Positions 1 through 9,012 of a stretch of DNA of 64,000 bases are shown here, one piece after another. Each line of letters starts with the position of its first letter. Within the stretch, counting starts at the first letter, position 1. The stretch spans positions 434,001 to 498,000 of the forward strand of contig CAVOPB010000002.1 in assembly GCA_963697805.1 (NCBI GenBank), in the 5' to 3' direction. This DNA comes from VRUE01 sp963697805 (GTDB taxonomy: Bacteria > Actinomycetota > Thermoleophilia > Solirubrobacterales > 70-9). The notes below the pieces were generated by a model. The model did no database searches. It had not been told where the DNA came from and worked only from the letters and a program-made list of their open reading frames with translations. Both the position numbers and the translations under genes were made by a program.

Positions 1-119
1 CGGCGGAATTCGGTCACCGACATCAGCCAGAGCAGGTCGAAGAAGCGATGCCAGCCGCCGCCGAGGGCCGAGGGGCCCCTGACCTCGCGCAGCTGCGGGG
101 CGGTGATCTCCGCGCTCAC
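1..119 (-). CDS. ABC-2 polysaccharide exporter permease, N-terminus only
   Basis: Only the first 39 or so codons are in the window; the gene runs off the left edge. A GTG start at 119-117 overlaps the stop of the ATPase gene by four bases (GTGA), the usual translational coupling of ABC exporter pairs. The visible peptide ends in FFDLLWLMSVTEFRR, the amphipathic segment that precedes the first membrane helix in Wzm/TagG/RfbD-type permeases. With the Wzt-like partner it would form the inner-membrane channel exporting a lipid-linked polysaccharide. The family assignment rests on this short segment and on context; the membrane helices are outside the window. Confidence 0.7.
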   Translation of the reverse strand, partial: MSAEITAPQLREVRGPSALGGGWHRFFDLLWLMSVTEFR

Positions 120-1411
120 GATTGCTCTCCTCCCTCGATGACCGCGTCGATCTCGTGTTCGATGTCGACCATCCCACCGGACTGCTGGCGGCCGCCGAAG
201 ACGACGAAGTCGACCGCGTTGTGGACGTATAGGGAGGTGCCGGCGCCATGCCCACCGCGGCTGACGCCGAAATGCAGGAAGTAGCGCCCGGCGACGAGCG
301 GGTTGTCGAGCCGGGCCCTGACCTTGACCCGGCTCCCGGTCGGCACCAGCTGCGCCCCCGGACCGCTGTCGAGCAATTGGCCGAACTGGGAGATCCCGAC
401 GCCGTCGACGTTGGTGAGCAGGAAGCCGACGCTCGCCTGGCGCAGGTCGCTGAGGATCTCGAGTTCGGCGCCGATGACCAGCCCCTCGCCCTGTTCGACC
501 GGTGCGCCGCGAGCCCCGGTCGCGCTCTCGGTCCAGATGTCAAGCAGGCGGACCTCCTCGGATTCGACCGGCTCCTCGATGCCCGCCGCGCCTGTCGTCC
601 GCTCGAAGTTCAGCCGCAGATACTGGTCGCCGACCTCGGTCGGGTCACCGATCATCGTCAGGACGCCGTTGTCGATCAGCATCGCCCGGTCGCAGTAGGT
701 CCTGACGGTGTCCATCGAGTGGGTGACGAGGACGATCGTCTTGCCCTTCGCTTTCATCTCGTGGAACGCGTCGGCGCACTTCTGCTGGAAGGCCGCGTCG
801 CCGACGGCGAGGACCTCGTCGATCAGCAGCACGTCGGCGTCGACCTGCATCATCAGCGAGAACGCGAGGCGGACCAGCATCCCCGAGGAGTAGTTCTTCA
901 GTCTCAGGTCGATGAACTCGTCGAGTTCGGCGAAATCGACGATCGAGTCGAGGCGTCGCTTCGTCTCGCTTTTCGTCAGCCCCATCATCACCCCGTTGAG
1001 GACGACGTTTTCCCGCGCCGTCAGCTCGACGTTGAAGCCGACGCCGAGCTCGATGAAGGGCGCCAGCCGCCCCGCCATCCGGATCGTTCCCGCGTCGGCC
1101 CGGTAGATGCTGGCGAGGCACTTCAGCAGCGTGCTCTTACCCGACCCGTTGCGCCCGACGATGCCGAAGAACTCCCCCTGGCGGATGTCGAACGAGACGT
1201 CGTCGAGGGCGCGCAGGACGCGGTAGTCGCGCGAGGCGAAAGGTCGCACGGCCCGCTCCTTGAGCGAGTCGACGCGGTGGGTCGGGATCCGAAATGTCTT
1301 CTCGAGCCCGCGGGCCTCGATCGCCAGCGGCGCGTCGGGGCCGATCCTCGGGGGGCGGCGGCCCGCGGCCCTGTCGGGGGTGTCGGTGGCTGTCGGGTCG
1401 TCGGCGTGCAT
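116..1411 (-). CDS. wzt: Wzt-like polysaccharide ABC exporter ATPase
   Basis: A 431-residue ATP-binding subunit of a polysaccharide exporter. Walker A GRNGSGKST is at residues 86-94, the signature YSSGM at 174-178, Walker B VLLIDEV at 194-200 and the switch histidine in VTHS at 229-232. The signature in the form NYSSGM and the following VLAVGD are typical of the Wzt/TagH branch. Residues after about 275 form an extra C-terminal beta domain, as in Wzt proteins that read the modified end of the glycan before export. It is translationally coupled to the permease (GTGA overlap) and lies 18 nt after the membrane-protein gene upstream. The C-terminal domain would set glycan specificity; that part is inference. 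Confidence 0.9.
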   Translation of the reverse strand: MHADDPTATDTPDRAAGRRPPRIGPDAPLAIEARGLEKTFRIPTHRVDSLKERAVRPFASRDYRVLRALDDVSFDIRQGEFFGIVGRNGSGKSTLLKCLASIYRADAGTIRMAGRLAPFIELGVGFNVELTARENVVLNGVMMGLTKSETKRRLDSIVDFAELDEFIDLRLKNYSSGMLVRLAFSLMMQVDADVLLIDEVLAVGDAAFQQKCADAFHEMKAKGKTIVLVTHSMDTVRTYCDRAMLIDNGVLTMIGDPTEVGDQYLRLNFERTTGAAGIEEPVESEEVRLLDIWTESATGARGAPVEQGEGLVIGAELEILSDLRQASVGFLLTNVDGVGISQFGQLLDSGPGAQLVPTGSRVKVRARLDNPLVAGRYFLHFGVSRGGHGAGTSLYVHNAVDFVVFGGRQQSGGMVDIEHEIDAVIEGGEQS

Positions 1412-1429
1412 CGTGCGGAACCCCGGGCG

Positions 1430-2809
1430 TCAGCTCGAGGGCGGTCCCCCGAGGCTCTCGGGGATCTTGTCGCATGGCACCAGGACGCCGAAGCCCGGCG
1501 GCGAGGTCTGCACTGGGACTTCGCCGCCACCCTGGGTCGGGCACGCGACTGCCGCTTCTTCGAGCGCGACGTCCCAGGCCGGCGTCCCCCGCACCTCCGG
1601 TTCGCCCTGGTAGAAGGAGATCGCGACGACGGCGACGATGAGCGCAGCGCCGACCGCGATCGGCAACGGGGGGGCGGCGCGCGGCGGACGGTCGCGCAGC
1701 GAGCTGTCGAGCAGCGCCAGGGCGGCGCTGAGGAGCAGCAGTGCCGGGGCGATCACGTAGCGGCTGACCGCCCCCGAGTATTGGCCGGACTGCCAGACGA
1801 TCGCCGAGCCGGCGTCGCGCTGGTAGCAGACGGCAAAGAACATCACGACCGAGGTCAGGATGGCGGCGATCGCGAGCGCCCGCGCCGGTGGGTCCGCGCG
1901 CCTGATGCCGACCGCCAGCCCGATCGCGGCCAGGCCGAGAAGGGTGCCGAGGAAAGGCCAGCCGAGGTCGCGCCAGGCGATCCCCCCGAGCCGCAGGCCG
2001 AGGGCGGCGCCGTCGACCACGCGCTGCGCGTACGCGGACCAGATGTCGGCGCTCCAGGTCGGCTCGGCCATCTGCCCGTGGGTGAGCGCCACCGGCCCCT
2101 GGATCGCCGAACCGACGGCGAAGGAGGCAACGATCATCGCGTCGCGGCGATCGCGAATCGCGATCGCCCGCAGGAATGCGAGTGGGATCAGAAACCAGAC
2201 GCTGGCGTTGCTGAGCGCGGTGAGGAGGATGAAGGCGGACGCGAGGACGGCCGCCCAATCGGACCGCGGCCGCCACAGCAGGAGCCAGAACGTCGCGAAC
2301 AGCATGTACCAGGAGGCGTAGGAGCCTGAATCGGTGCTCTCCAGGCCGGAGACCGGCGCCAGAACCGTCGCCACAGCGAGCGCGGCCCGCAGGTAGGGGC
2401 TGCGGATGTGGCCGGCACTCGCGATCCAGACGACGATGCCGCTGACAGCCGCCGCCGCTGCCGCCAGGACCGACGTCGCGGCCGGGGCGTCCTCGAGCGG
2501 GACCCAGGTCGACATCGCCCCGATCAGCCTCGGCAGGACGACGAGGTAGTTCGTGTACGGCGCGAAGATCGATTCCCCGACCTGCCCTCCGGCCAAGAAG
2601 ATCGTCCCGTCCTCGGCCCAGAACGAGTTGAGCGAGGTGGAGAGTCCGAGGCGGAGCAGGTGGAGGAAGGCACCGATCGCCAGGACCGAGACGATCGCCA
2701 CCGCGAATTCCGCGCCCCGCGGTGTCCTCTCCTCCTCGGGAGAGTCGGGGAACAGCGTGGCGCCGAGGGCGCTCGCTAGCCGCTTCAGTCTCCCGACGCC
2801 GCTCCGCAT
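1430..2809 (-). CDS. multi-pass membrane protein, GT-C glycosyltransferase-like
   Basis: A 459-residue protein with about ten hydrophobic segments. After the first membrane segment comes FWAEDGTIF, an acidic motif in the first extracytoplasmic loop; GT-C transferases carry their catalytic acidic residues there. No named family is certain. Its place directly upstream of wzt and downstream-facing from a glycosyltransferase gene suggests it adds a polyprenyl-phosphate-linked sugar to the exported glycan on the outer face of the membrane. The protein at 38570-40189 has the same architecture, with FIADDW at the matching position. It ends in a short soluble tail of about 60 residues. Confidence 0.6.
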   Translation of the reverse strand: MRSGVGRLKRLASALGATLFPDSPEEERTPRGAEFAVAIVSVLAIGAFLHLLRLGLSTSLNSFWAEDGTIFLAGGQVGESIFAPYTNYLVVLPRLIGAMSTWVPLEDAPAATSVLAAAAAAVSGIVVWIASAGHIRSPYLRAALAVATVLAPVSGLESTDSGSYASWYMLFATFWLLLWRPRSDWAAVLASAFILLTALSNASVWFLIPLAFLRAIAIRDRRDAMIVASFAVGSAIQGPVALTHGQMAEPTWSADIWSAYAQRVVDGAALGLRLGGIAWRDLGWPFLGTLLGLAAIGLAVGIRRADPPARALAIAAILTSVVMFFAVCYQRDAGSAIVWQSGQYSGAVSRYVIAPALLLLSAALALLDSSLRDRPPRAAPPLPIAVGAALIVAVVAISFYQGEPEVRGTPAWDVALEEAAVACPTQGGGEVPVQTSPPGFGVLVPCDKIPESLGGPPSS

Positions 2810-2922
2810 CGCGCGGACGATAGCGGCGGCTCACGGCGGAGTATGACGGCGATTCGCGGCCATTGGTTCAATTCGTTGCGCTTTGAGATGGCCAGCGAGA
2901 GTCTCGGGGGAGGGGAGCCGGC

Positions 2923-4815
2923 ATGCGCGTCTGTCTGGTCTCGGATGACGGTGGCCTGTCCCACGACTCGGCCCCGGCTCTGGCCGGCCTGCTAGCGACT
3001 CGCCACGAGGTGACCGTGATCGATCCCGCCGTCGAGCCGGGTGAGGAGCTGGCGACGATGGTCGTCGCCAACGAGCACCATCTGCGCTCGGCGGCGATTC
3101 TGGCGGCGATCGAGGGGGCCTATGGCGACGCCGGCCCCGACTATCTCGAGGCCCCCGACCGCTTCGCGCCGGCCCTGATGCCGTTGATGGCCCGTCGCGG
3201 CGGGCACCGCTCGCTGCGCGAGACCGCCATCGGCCTGCGGCTGATCGGCAGCGCCGAGCTGATTGCGCTGCACGACGCCGAGCTGGCGATCGACGGCATG
3301 GCGGCTCTTTGCGATCTCGAGCGAGAGCAGCTCCGCCTCGCCGACCGTGTCCTTTGGCCCGGCGGCGACGGGGCCGATCTCTACCGCCGCTACTACGAGG
3401 GGGCGCTGCCGCCCGCGGTGCGGATCGGACCTCCGCTCGTCCTGGCCGAGGACCGAGCCGGCGCCGCGGAGCGCGACCGCCGGGGGCCGCTGAGGATCCT
3501 CTACTACGGCCGGCTCAGCCGCGGCAAGGGCGCCGGCGACCTCGCCGAAGCCTGCCTGAGGCTGCCGAGTGAGGACTGGGAGCTGACCATGATCGGGCCC
3601 GACAGCGAGACGACGACCTTCAAGCAGTCGATGCGGCATTCGATCGAGGAGATGTTCGGAGGCGACCCCCGGGTCAGACTCGAGGACGTCCCGTCGGGCG
3701 AGGCCCGTGCGAGCCTGATCTCCGAACACGATCTGATCGCCGTCCCGTCACGTTTCGACATCTGGCCGACCGAGGTGCTGGAGGCGATGTCCGTCGGCCT
3801 CCCGGTCCTCGCGACACCGGTCGGCGGCCTCCTCGAGATCGTCGCCGACGGCGTCACCGGCTGGTTCACGAGTGGGGTCGGCCGGGGTGCGATCGCGGCC
3901 GGCCTCGGGCCTCTGGTCGATCGCCCCGACGAGGTCCGGAAGCTGCGCGAGTCGGGAGAGGCTCAGGACCACGCCAGGCGCCTCGCCGACCCGGAGGAGA
4001 TCCTCGCCGGCTACCGGCGCCTGTTCGACGAGATCGCGCCGTCGCCGGGCCCGAGCGGAGTCAGGCCCGGTCGGGCGCCCGAGCCGCTGGTGAGCGCGGT
4101 GATGCCCTACTACCGCTGCGCCGAGCACGTCGAGGAGGCGATCGACTCGCTCTTTGCCCAGACCCATGCGAGGGTCGAGGCGGTGATCGTCAACGACGGT
4201 TCCTTCGAGGAGGCCGACGAGGTCCTCGGGCGGTTGGCCCAGCGGCCGGGGGTGAGGGTGGTGACGCAGCTCAACGGCGGCGAGGCGGCCGCCCGCAATC
4301 TCGCGATTCAGCTTGCCGAGGGCGAGTACCTGGTGATGCTCGACGCCGACAACGTCCTCGAGCCCGAGTTCGTCGCGCGGGCGCTCGATGTCTTCCGCCG
4401 CGACCCGACGCTCGCCTACGTCTCCAGCTGGTTGCGGTTCATCGGCGAGGATGGCTCCTCCTATCCCGACTGCGCCGGATGCGCCCACCTCGGCAACCGG
4501 GTGATGCGGGACGACGCCGTCAACTGGGACGGGGACACGCTGGCGATGGTTCCCCGAGCGCTCCTCTCCGATCTCGGCTTCTTTCACGAGACCGAGGCCA
4601 CGACCCACACCGACTGGGAGTTCTACCGGCGGCTGCGCGAGGAGAATCGGTTCGGGATGGTGATCCCCGAGCCACTTGCGAGATACCGGGTCAGGCCGGG
4701 CTCGCTGATGAGGACCTGGAGCGCCGAGACGCTGGACAGGGGCTGGCTCGAGACCACCGATCGCCGTATCCGGCGGCGGACCACCTGGGAGGGGGTGCCT
4801 GAAAATGGCGGATGA
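2923..4815 (+). CDS. two-domain glycosyltransferase, GT4 plus GT2
   Basis: A 630-residue fusion. Residues 1 to about 375 are a GT-B type GT4 transferase: LRILYYGRLSRGKGAGDL opens the nucleotide-binding half, and PTEVLEAMSVGLPVLATPVGG is the E-x7-E-like donor site. After a proline-rich linker, residues about 385-630 are a GT-A type GT2 domain starting VSAVMPYYRCAEHVEEAI, with VNDGS and the metal-binding MLDADN. It would add two successive sugars, so it may build a disaccharide unit. The ATG follows a strong GGGGGAGGGGAG ribosome site. Its last 11 bases overlap the following coiled-coil gene. It is divergent from the gene at 1430-2809 across 113 nt with no clear promoter boxes. Confidence 0.85.
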   Translation: MRVCLVSDDGGLSHDSAPALAGLLATRHEVTVIDPAVEPGEELATMVVANEHHLRSAAILAAIEGAYGDAGPDYLEAPDRFAPALMPLMARRGGHRSLRETAIGLRLIGSAELIALHDAELAIDGMAALCDLEREQLRLADRVLWPGGDGADLYRRYYEGALPPAVRIGPPLVLAEDRAGAAERDRRGPLRILYYGRLSRGKGAGDLAEACLRLPSEDWELTMIGPDSETTTFKQSMRHSIEEMFGGDPRVRLEDVPSGEARASLISEHDLIAVPSRFDIWPTEVLEAMSVGLPVLATPVGGLLEIVADGVTGWFTSGVGRGAIAAGLGPLVDRPDEVRKLRESGEAQDHARRLADPEEILAGYRRLFDEIAPSPGPSGVRPGRAPEPLVSAVMPYYRCAEHVEEAIDSLFAQTHARVEAVIVNDGSFEEADEVLGRLAQRPGVRVVTQLNGGEAAARNLAIQLAEGEYLVMLDADNVLEPEFVARALDVFRRDPTLAYVSSWLRFIGEDGSSYPDCAGCAHLGNRVMRDDAVNWDGDTLAMVPRALLSDLGFFHETEATTHTDWEFYRRLREENRFGMVIPEPLARYRVRPGSLMRTWSAETLDRGWLETTDRRIRRRTTWEGVPENGG

Positions 4816-5146
4816 GAGGGTCGAGGAACTGCTGCGGGTCAACGCCGAGCTCGCCGCCGAGATCCGCAGCATGACCCTGGGCCGGTCCGCCGGCCCGCGT
4901 TCGTCCCTGCTCGGGGCCTCCCGGCGCCTGATCACGATCACCGAGGAACGGGACGCAATGGCGGCGGAGCTCGAGCGCCAGAACGCCGAGCTGGTCAGGC
5001 TCAGCGCGGAGGTCCATGAGCTCCGGCGGCGAATCGAGGTACAGAGGCGTGAACTCGACCGGCTCAGGGCCGGCCCGCTGGGGCTCGTGCGCCGGGCGAA
5101 GGCCAGCCTCCTGCGTAACCGGTCTGGTCGCGCCGGCGACGCCTGA
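4805..5146 (+). CDS. small coiled-coil protein coupled to glycosyltransferase
   Basis: A 113-residue protein rich in E, L, R and A, with a long helical stretch from about residue 45 to 95 showing heptad spacing of leucines and valines (AAELERQNAELVRLSAEV). It starts 11 bases inside the end of the GT4-GT2 gene, so the two are very likely co-translated. Short coiled-coil partners of this type often follow glycan polymer glycosyltransferases and can act as scaffolds or chain-length rulers; that role is inference here. Its 3' end overlaps the convergent glycosyltransferase gene by 83 bases. Confidence 0.65.
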   Translation: MADERVEELLRVNAELAAEIRSMTLGRSAGPRSSLLGASRRLITITEERDAMAAELERQNAELVRLSAEVHELRRRIEVQRRELDRLRAGPLGLVRRAKASLLRNRSGRAGDA

Positions 5147-6065
5147 GGCGGAGCGCCTCGCGGGCGGAGATGTCGAGCAGGGGAGCGGCGCCGAGGTCTC
5201 GGCGCTCGAGCCCGGCCCCGGCCCGCCAACCCTCGATCCGGCCCGCGACGCCGCGGCCGGTGCGGTCGAGCAGCAATTGGCCCGCGCAGAGCGCCCCCTC
5301 GCAGGCGAGCACCCGCAGCGCCCGCCGCGGGCTCGACATCACGCCGTAACGGCGAAGCATGTAGCCCCGGGTCCATCCGGTCCGCGCGTACTTCTGGCCG
5401 CTGCCGGCGCCGAGGCTCGCCGAGTAGGCGTGTACGGCCCGCGCCTCGGGGGCGAGGCGGCAGCGCCCCCCGGCCGCCGCCATCCGTAGCGCCAGGTCGA
5501 GGTCCTCGTAGTAGAGGAAGATCCGTTCGTCGAACCCGCCGACCGCCTCGAAGGCGGCCTTCGAGTAGAGCGCCGCGCCGCCGGTCGGCCCGAGCGGGTC
5601 GGGCGCGGTGGCGGCGCCTGCGACCGGCTCGCCGTGGAGGTGGTCGAACCCCATCAGGGTCGAGTCGGCGACGACGCCGGCGGAGTCGATCCTGGTCGGG
5701 TCGCGTTCCTGCAGGAGGATGCCGGCGACGGACTCGACGCCATCGGCCTGGGTGTCGAGCATCGCCTCGATCAGGCCCGGCTCGCACTCGATGTCGTTGT
5801 TGAGCAGGATCACCGGGTCGGCCGGCCGTTCGCGGACGGCGCGGTTGATCGCCGGGCCGAACCCGAGGTTCTGGCCCATCTCGAGCACCTCGACCTCGGC
5901 GAAGCGCTCGCGGGTGAGGGGGACCGAGCCGTCGCTCGACCCGTTGTCGACGAGCACGACATCGACCGACCGGGTCTGGCCGCGCAGGCTCTCGAGCGTG
6001 CGCGGGAGGAAGGCCTCCGCATCGAGGTTGGGGATGTAGACGGCGGGCCGCAGGGTCTCAGCCAT
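5064..6065 (-). CDS. GT2 family glycosyltransferase, rhamnosyltransferase-like
   Basis: A 333-residue GT-A transferase. The nucleotide-sugar site shows VVLVDNGSSDGS near residue 40, ILLNNDIE near 90 and GGFDERIFLYYEDLDLALR near 200, the WbbL-like set common in dTDP-rhamnosyltransferases. Cytoplasmic; the rml genes next door would supply its donor. It overlaps the next minus-strand glycosyltransferase (stop at 6058) by eight bases, indicating one operon. About 20 basic residues at the C-terminus (RRRRRDQTG onward) look like read-through into the convergent coiled-coil gene rather than fold. The exact sugar cannot be read from sequence. Confidence 0.85.
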   Translation of the reverse strand: MAETLRPAVYIPNLDAEAFLPRTLESLRGQTRSVDVVLVDNGSSDGSVPLTRERFAEVEVLEMGQNLGFGPAINRAVRERPADPVILLNNDIECEPGLIEAMLDTQADGVESVAGILLQERDPTRIDSAGVVADSTLMGFDHLHGEPVAGAATAPDPLGPTGGAALYSKAAFEAVGGFDERIFLYYEDLDLALRMAAAGGRCRLAPEARAVHAYSASLGAGSGQKYARTGWTRGYMLRRYGVMSSPRRALRVLACEGALCAGQLLLDRTGRGVAGRIEGWRAGAGLERRDLGAAPLLDISAREALRLRRRRRDQTGYAGGWPSPGARAPAGRP

Positions 6066-6864
6066 GTCCGGTGATCCTGAACAGCGGCGCGGCGACGGGA
6101 GCCAGCCGCCGGTGGTGCTTCTCGATGTAGCGGCGCAGCGAGGGCCTCCTGATCGACTGCATCGTGCTGCGGTCGAGCTGGTTGAACGAGCGCGCCGCGG
6201 CGTGGCCGACGCGGGCCGATCCGACGAGGAGGTTCTGGAAGCCGGCCTCCTCGAGGCGCTTGGCGAGGTCGACGTCCTCGTACCAGAGGAAGAACCCGTC
6301 GTCGAAGCCGCCGACCTTCTCCCAGGTCTCCCGCCGCATCAGGAAGCAGGCTCCGGAGGGCTGCCCGACCTTGCGGACGACGCCGGGCGCCGGGCTCGGG
6401 ACCGCTCGCCGCATGAAGGAGCCGGCAAAGATCTGACCGAGGAGGGCAACCGACCCCGGCAGTTCTGCGTGGTAGATGTCGTCGTCACCCTCGAGCGCCG
6501 GGCCGACCATTCCCGCTTGCGGGCTCTCCCGTGTGACGGCCGCCATCTCGGCCAGGGCAGCCGGCTCGGGCCTGACGTCGGCGTTGCTCACGCACACCAT
6601 CTCGGCCGCCCCCCGCGCCAGCGCCCGGTTGGCCGCCTGGCCGTAGCCGAGATTCGAGTCGGCGAGATCGAGCTCGACCCCCCGCGGCAGGCCTTCCTCG
6701 AGGGCCCGGCGGTCTGCCTCGGCCGAGTCGTTGTCGACGATCGTCACCCTCGGGCCCACTCCGGTCGAGGCGAGAAAGGCGCCGGCGGCGTCGAGCGCGG
6801 CCTTCCCGGTGTTCCAGTTGACGATTGCGACGTCGATTGCCGTGTCGGTGGCGCCGCTCGTCAT
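6058..6864 (-). CDS. GT2 family glycosyltransferase
   Basis: A 268-residue GT-A transferase starting MTSGATDTAIDVAIVNWNTG. The family marks are IVNWNTG, VDNDSAE, CVSNADV (the DxD-like metal site) and GGFDDGFFLWYEDVDLAKR. I chose the ATG at 6864; a longer frame reaching 6993 would run across the divergent rmlA-type gene. Only 28 bases separate the two starts, so the divergent promoters must overlap. It is translationally coupled to the glycosyltransferase downstream (5064-6065). Likely a rhamnosyl- or related sugar transferase of the same polysaccharide; the acceptor is unknown. Confidence 0.83.
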   Translation of the reverse strand: MTSGATDTAIDVAIVNWNTGKAALDAAGAFLASTGVGPRVTIVDNDSAEADRRALEEGLPRGVELDLADSNLGYGQAANRALARGAAEMVCVSNADVRPEPAALAEMAAVTRESPQAGMVGPALEGDDDIYHAELPGSVALLGQIFAGSFMRRAVPSPAPGVVRKVGQPSGACFLMRRETWEKVGGFDDGFFLWYEDVDLAKRLEEAGFQNLLVGSARVGHAAARSFNQLDRSTMQSIRRPSLRRYIEKHHRRLAPVAAPLFRITGHG

Positions 6865-6892
6865 TCGCGACCCGACGATAGCCTTCTCGCGC

Positions 6893-7969
6893 GTGCAAGA
6901 GCTCAAGGGACTGATCCTTTCCGGCGGCGCTGGCACCAGGCTGCGGCCGATCACGCACACCTCGGCGAAGCAGTTGGTGCCGGTCGCCAACAAACCCGTG
7001 CTCTTCTACGGGATCGAGGCCCTGGTCGAGGCCGGCATCGAGGAGATCGGCATCATCATCGCTCCGGAGACCGGAGGCGAGATCCAGGAGGCGGCCGGCG
7101 ACGGGTCCCAGTTCGGCGCCCGGATCACCTACATCCTTCAGGACGAGCCCGCAGGTCTCGCCCACGCTGTGCTGACCGCGCGGGAGTTCCTCGACGACGC
7201 CCCTTTCGTGATGTACCTCGGCGACAACCTTCTCGCCGATGGCCTCGGTGGCCTGGTCGACACCTTCCGGGCCGAGGAGCCCGACGCCCTGATCCTCCTC
7301 ACGCCGGTCTCCGAACCCGAGTCCTACGGAGTCGCTGAGCTCGAGGGCGAGCGGGTCGTGCGGCTGGTCGAGAAGCCGAAGGACCCGCCCTCCAACCTGG
7401 CGCTGGTCGGCGTCTACCTGTTCTCGCCGGCGATCTTCGCCGCCGCCGAAGCGCTCGAGCCCTCCTGGCGCGGTGAGCTTGAGATCACCGAGGCGATCCA
7501 GGGCCTGATCGACGACGGCCGCCCGGTCCGCTCCGAGGTCGTCACCGGGTGGTGGAAGGACACCGGCCAGCTCGCCGACATGCTCGAGGCCAACCGCCTC
7601 GTCCTCGAGGAGATCGAGGGAAGCCTCGAGGGTGAGATCGACGAGGACTCGCGGGTGGAGGGGCGGGTCGTGCTCGGCGAGGGCGCGACACTGCAGCGCT
7701 CGGTCGTCCGCGGCCCGGCCGTGATTGGCGCCGGAGCGAGCATCGAGGACGCCTACATCGGCCCCTACACCTCGATCGGCGATGGGGTCCACGTCCGCCG
7801 CTCCGAGGTCGAGCACTCGATCATCCTTGCCGGCGCGGTGGTCGAGGACCTCGGGACCCGGATGGAGGCGAGCCTGCTCGGCCGCAACGTGAAACTGACC
7901 CGCAGCGAAGGGATGCCGAAGACCCTCCGCCTCCTGGTCGGCGACAACTGCGAGATCAAGCTGATCTGA
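6893..7969 (+). CDS. rmlA: glucose-1-phosphate thymidylyltransferase, long form
   Basis: Makes dTDP-glucose from glucose-1-phosphate and dTTP, the first step to dTDP-L-rhamnose. The 358-residue product starts at a GTG (6893) directly before the nucleotide-binding motif GGAGTRLRP at residues 11-19; YLGDN near 107 and VEKPKDPPS near 160 fit the family. After about residue 250 there is a hexapeptide left-handed beta-helix (VVLGEGATL, VIGAGASI, SIGDGVHV). This is the long StrD-type form rather than the 290-residue RmlA1. A TAGCCT box at 6879-6884 lies 8 nt before the GTG, so the mRNA may be leaderless. A longer ATG start at 6731 would overlap the divergent glycosyltransferase and is rejected. Confidence 0.9.
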   Translation: MQELKGLILSGGAGTRLRPITHTSAKQLVPVANKPVLFYGIEALVEAGIEEIGIIIAPETGGEIQEAAGDGSQFGARITYILQDEPAGLAHAVLTAREFLDDAPFVMYLGDNLLADGLGGLVDTFRAEEPDALILLTPVSEPESYGVAELEGERVVRLVEKPKDPPSNLALVGVYLFSPAIFAAAEALEPSWRGELEITEAIQGLIDDGRPVRSEVVTGWWKDTGQLADMLEANRLVLEEIEGSLEGEIDEDSRVEGRVVLGEGATLQRSVVRGPAVIGAGASIEDAYIGPYTSIGDGVHVRRSEVEHSIILAGAVVEDLGTRMEASLLGRNVKLTRSEGMPKTLRLLVGDNCEIKLI

Positions 7970-7991
7970 CCCCCTCGCCGAGTTTGCGTCT

Positions 7992-8010
7992 ACCGTCGTA
8001 TAGCGACGGT
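7992..8010. terminator. small hairpin after rmlA
   Basis: ACCGTCG and CGACGGT form a perfect 7-bp stem around a five-base loop, 22 bases after the rmlA stop. There is no T-run, so it is at best a weak terminator or an mRNA 3' stabiliser. The rest of the 169-nt gap up to rmlD holds nothing else I can name. Confidence 0.35.
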
Positions 8011-8138
8011 GGTTGCAATCTCGCGATTCGCGGTTTCCGGGGCGAGGCGCCCGGCCGACGGGTCGCTCGAAGCACTGACGGGAGGCGAGTAACTAGCCTG
8101 TCCGGTCGATGCGAGCTGCAGCGATGAGATCCATCTAG

Positions 8139-8990
8139 ATGAAGGTCCTAGTCACAGGCGCCGCAGGGATGCTCGGCCGGGACGTGATGCTGGCGGCCGG
8201 CAACGCCGGCCATGACGTCGTCGGCTTCGGCCGCGCCGAGCTCGACGTCACCGACCCCGATGGGCTGGAGAAGAAGTTCGACCTCGAGCGGCCCGACGTT
8301 GTCATCAACTGCGCCGCCTGGACCGACGTCGACGGCGCCGAGGAGGCCGAGGAGGCGGCGATGGCCGTGAATCGCGACGGCGCCGGGAACGTCGCCACCG
8401 CGGCGGCTGCCCGTGGCGCCAGCGTCGTCTACGTCTCCAGCGACTACGTCTTCGACGGCGCCAAGGGCGAGCCCTACGTCGAGACCGACCAGCCGGCGCC
8501 ACTCTCGGCCTACGGCCGCACCAAGCTCGCCGGCGAGGATGCGACGACGGCTGCGAACAAGCGCCACTTCGTCGTCCGCTCCTCATGGCTGTTCGGGATC
8601 GGCGGCGGCAACTTCGTTGAGACGATGCTGCGCCTCGCGGTCGATCACGGCGAGGTCCTCGTCGTCCGCGACCAGGTCGGCTCGCCGACCTACACCTGGC
8701 ACCTCGCCTACGGGCTGGTCCGGCTGATCGAGGGGGTCGAGTTCGGCATCCACCACATGGCAGCTGACGGCTCCTGTTCCTGGTACGAGTTCGCGCGCGA
8801 GATCTTCGAGCAGGCCAAGGTCGAGTGCAAGGTGATGTCGGCGACCACCGAGATGCTCGGACGCCCGGCCCCGCGCCCGGCCTTTTCGGCATTGGTCAGC
8901 CAGCGCCAGCACGCAATCCGGCTCCCCTCCTGGCAGGACGGGCTCGCCGGCTACATCGCCCAGCGAAGCGCAGAGAAGGAGGCAGCATGA
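8139..8990 (+). CDS. rmlD: dTDP-4-dehydrorhamnose reductase
   Basis: Catalyses the last step of dTDP-L-rhamnose synthesis, NAD(P)H reduction of dTDP-4-keto-L-rhamnose. The 283-residue SDR has the dinucleotide site GAAGMLG at residues 7-13, the SDYVFDG segment at about 101-107 and the catalytic YGRTK at 125-129. Length is normal for RmlD. It heads an rmlD-rmlB-rmlC-methyltransferase run with spacings of 22, -1 and -4 bases, so it is one operon. Order D-B-C with rmlA upstream completes the pathway in one locus. Confidence 0.93.
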   Translation: MKVLVTGAAGMLGRDVMLAAGNAGHDVVGFGRAELDVTDPDGLEKKFDLERPDVVINCAAWTDVDGAEEAEEAAMAVNRDGAGNVATAAAARGASVVYVSSDYVFDGAKGEPYVETDQPAPLSAYGRTKLAGEDATTAANKRHFVVRSSWLFGIGGGNFVETMLRLAVDHGEVLVVRDQVGSPTYTWHLAYGLVRLIEGVEFGIHHMAADGSCSWYEFAREIFEQAKVECKVMSATTEMLGRPAPRPAFSALVSQRQHAIRLPSWQDGLAGYIAQRSAEKEAA

Positions 8991-9012
8991 GCGCGGTGCG
9001 CGAGGAAATGAC

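Noticed and set aside
248..2329. 693-codon plus-strand frame over wzt and the GT-C-like gene
   Set aside because: Antisense shadow: composition is arginine/aspartate/proline-rich with no motif, while the minus strand has clear Walker and signature motifs.
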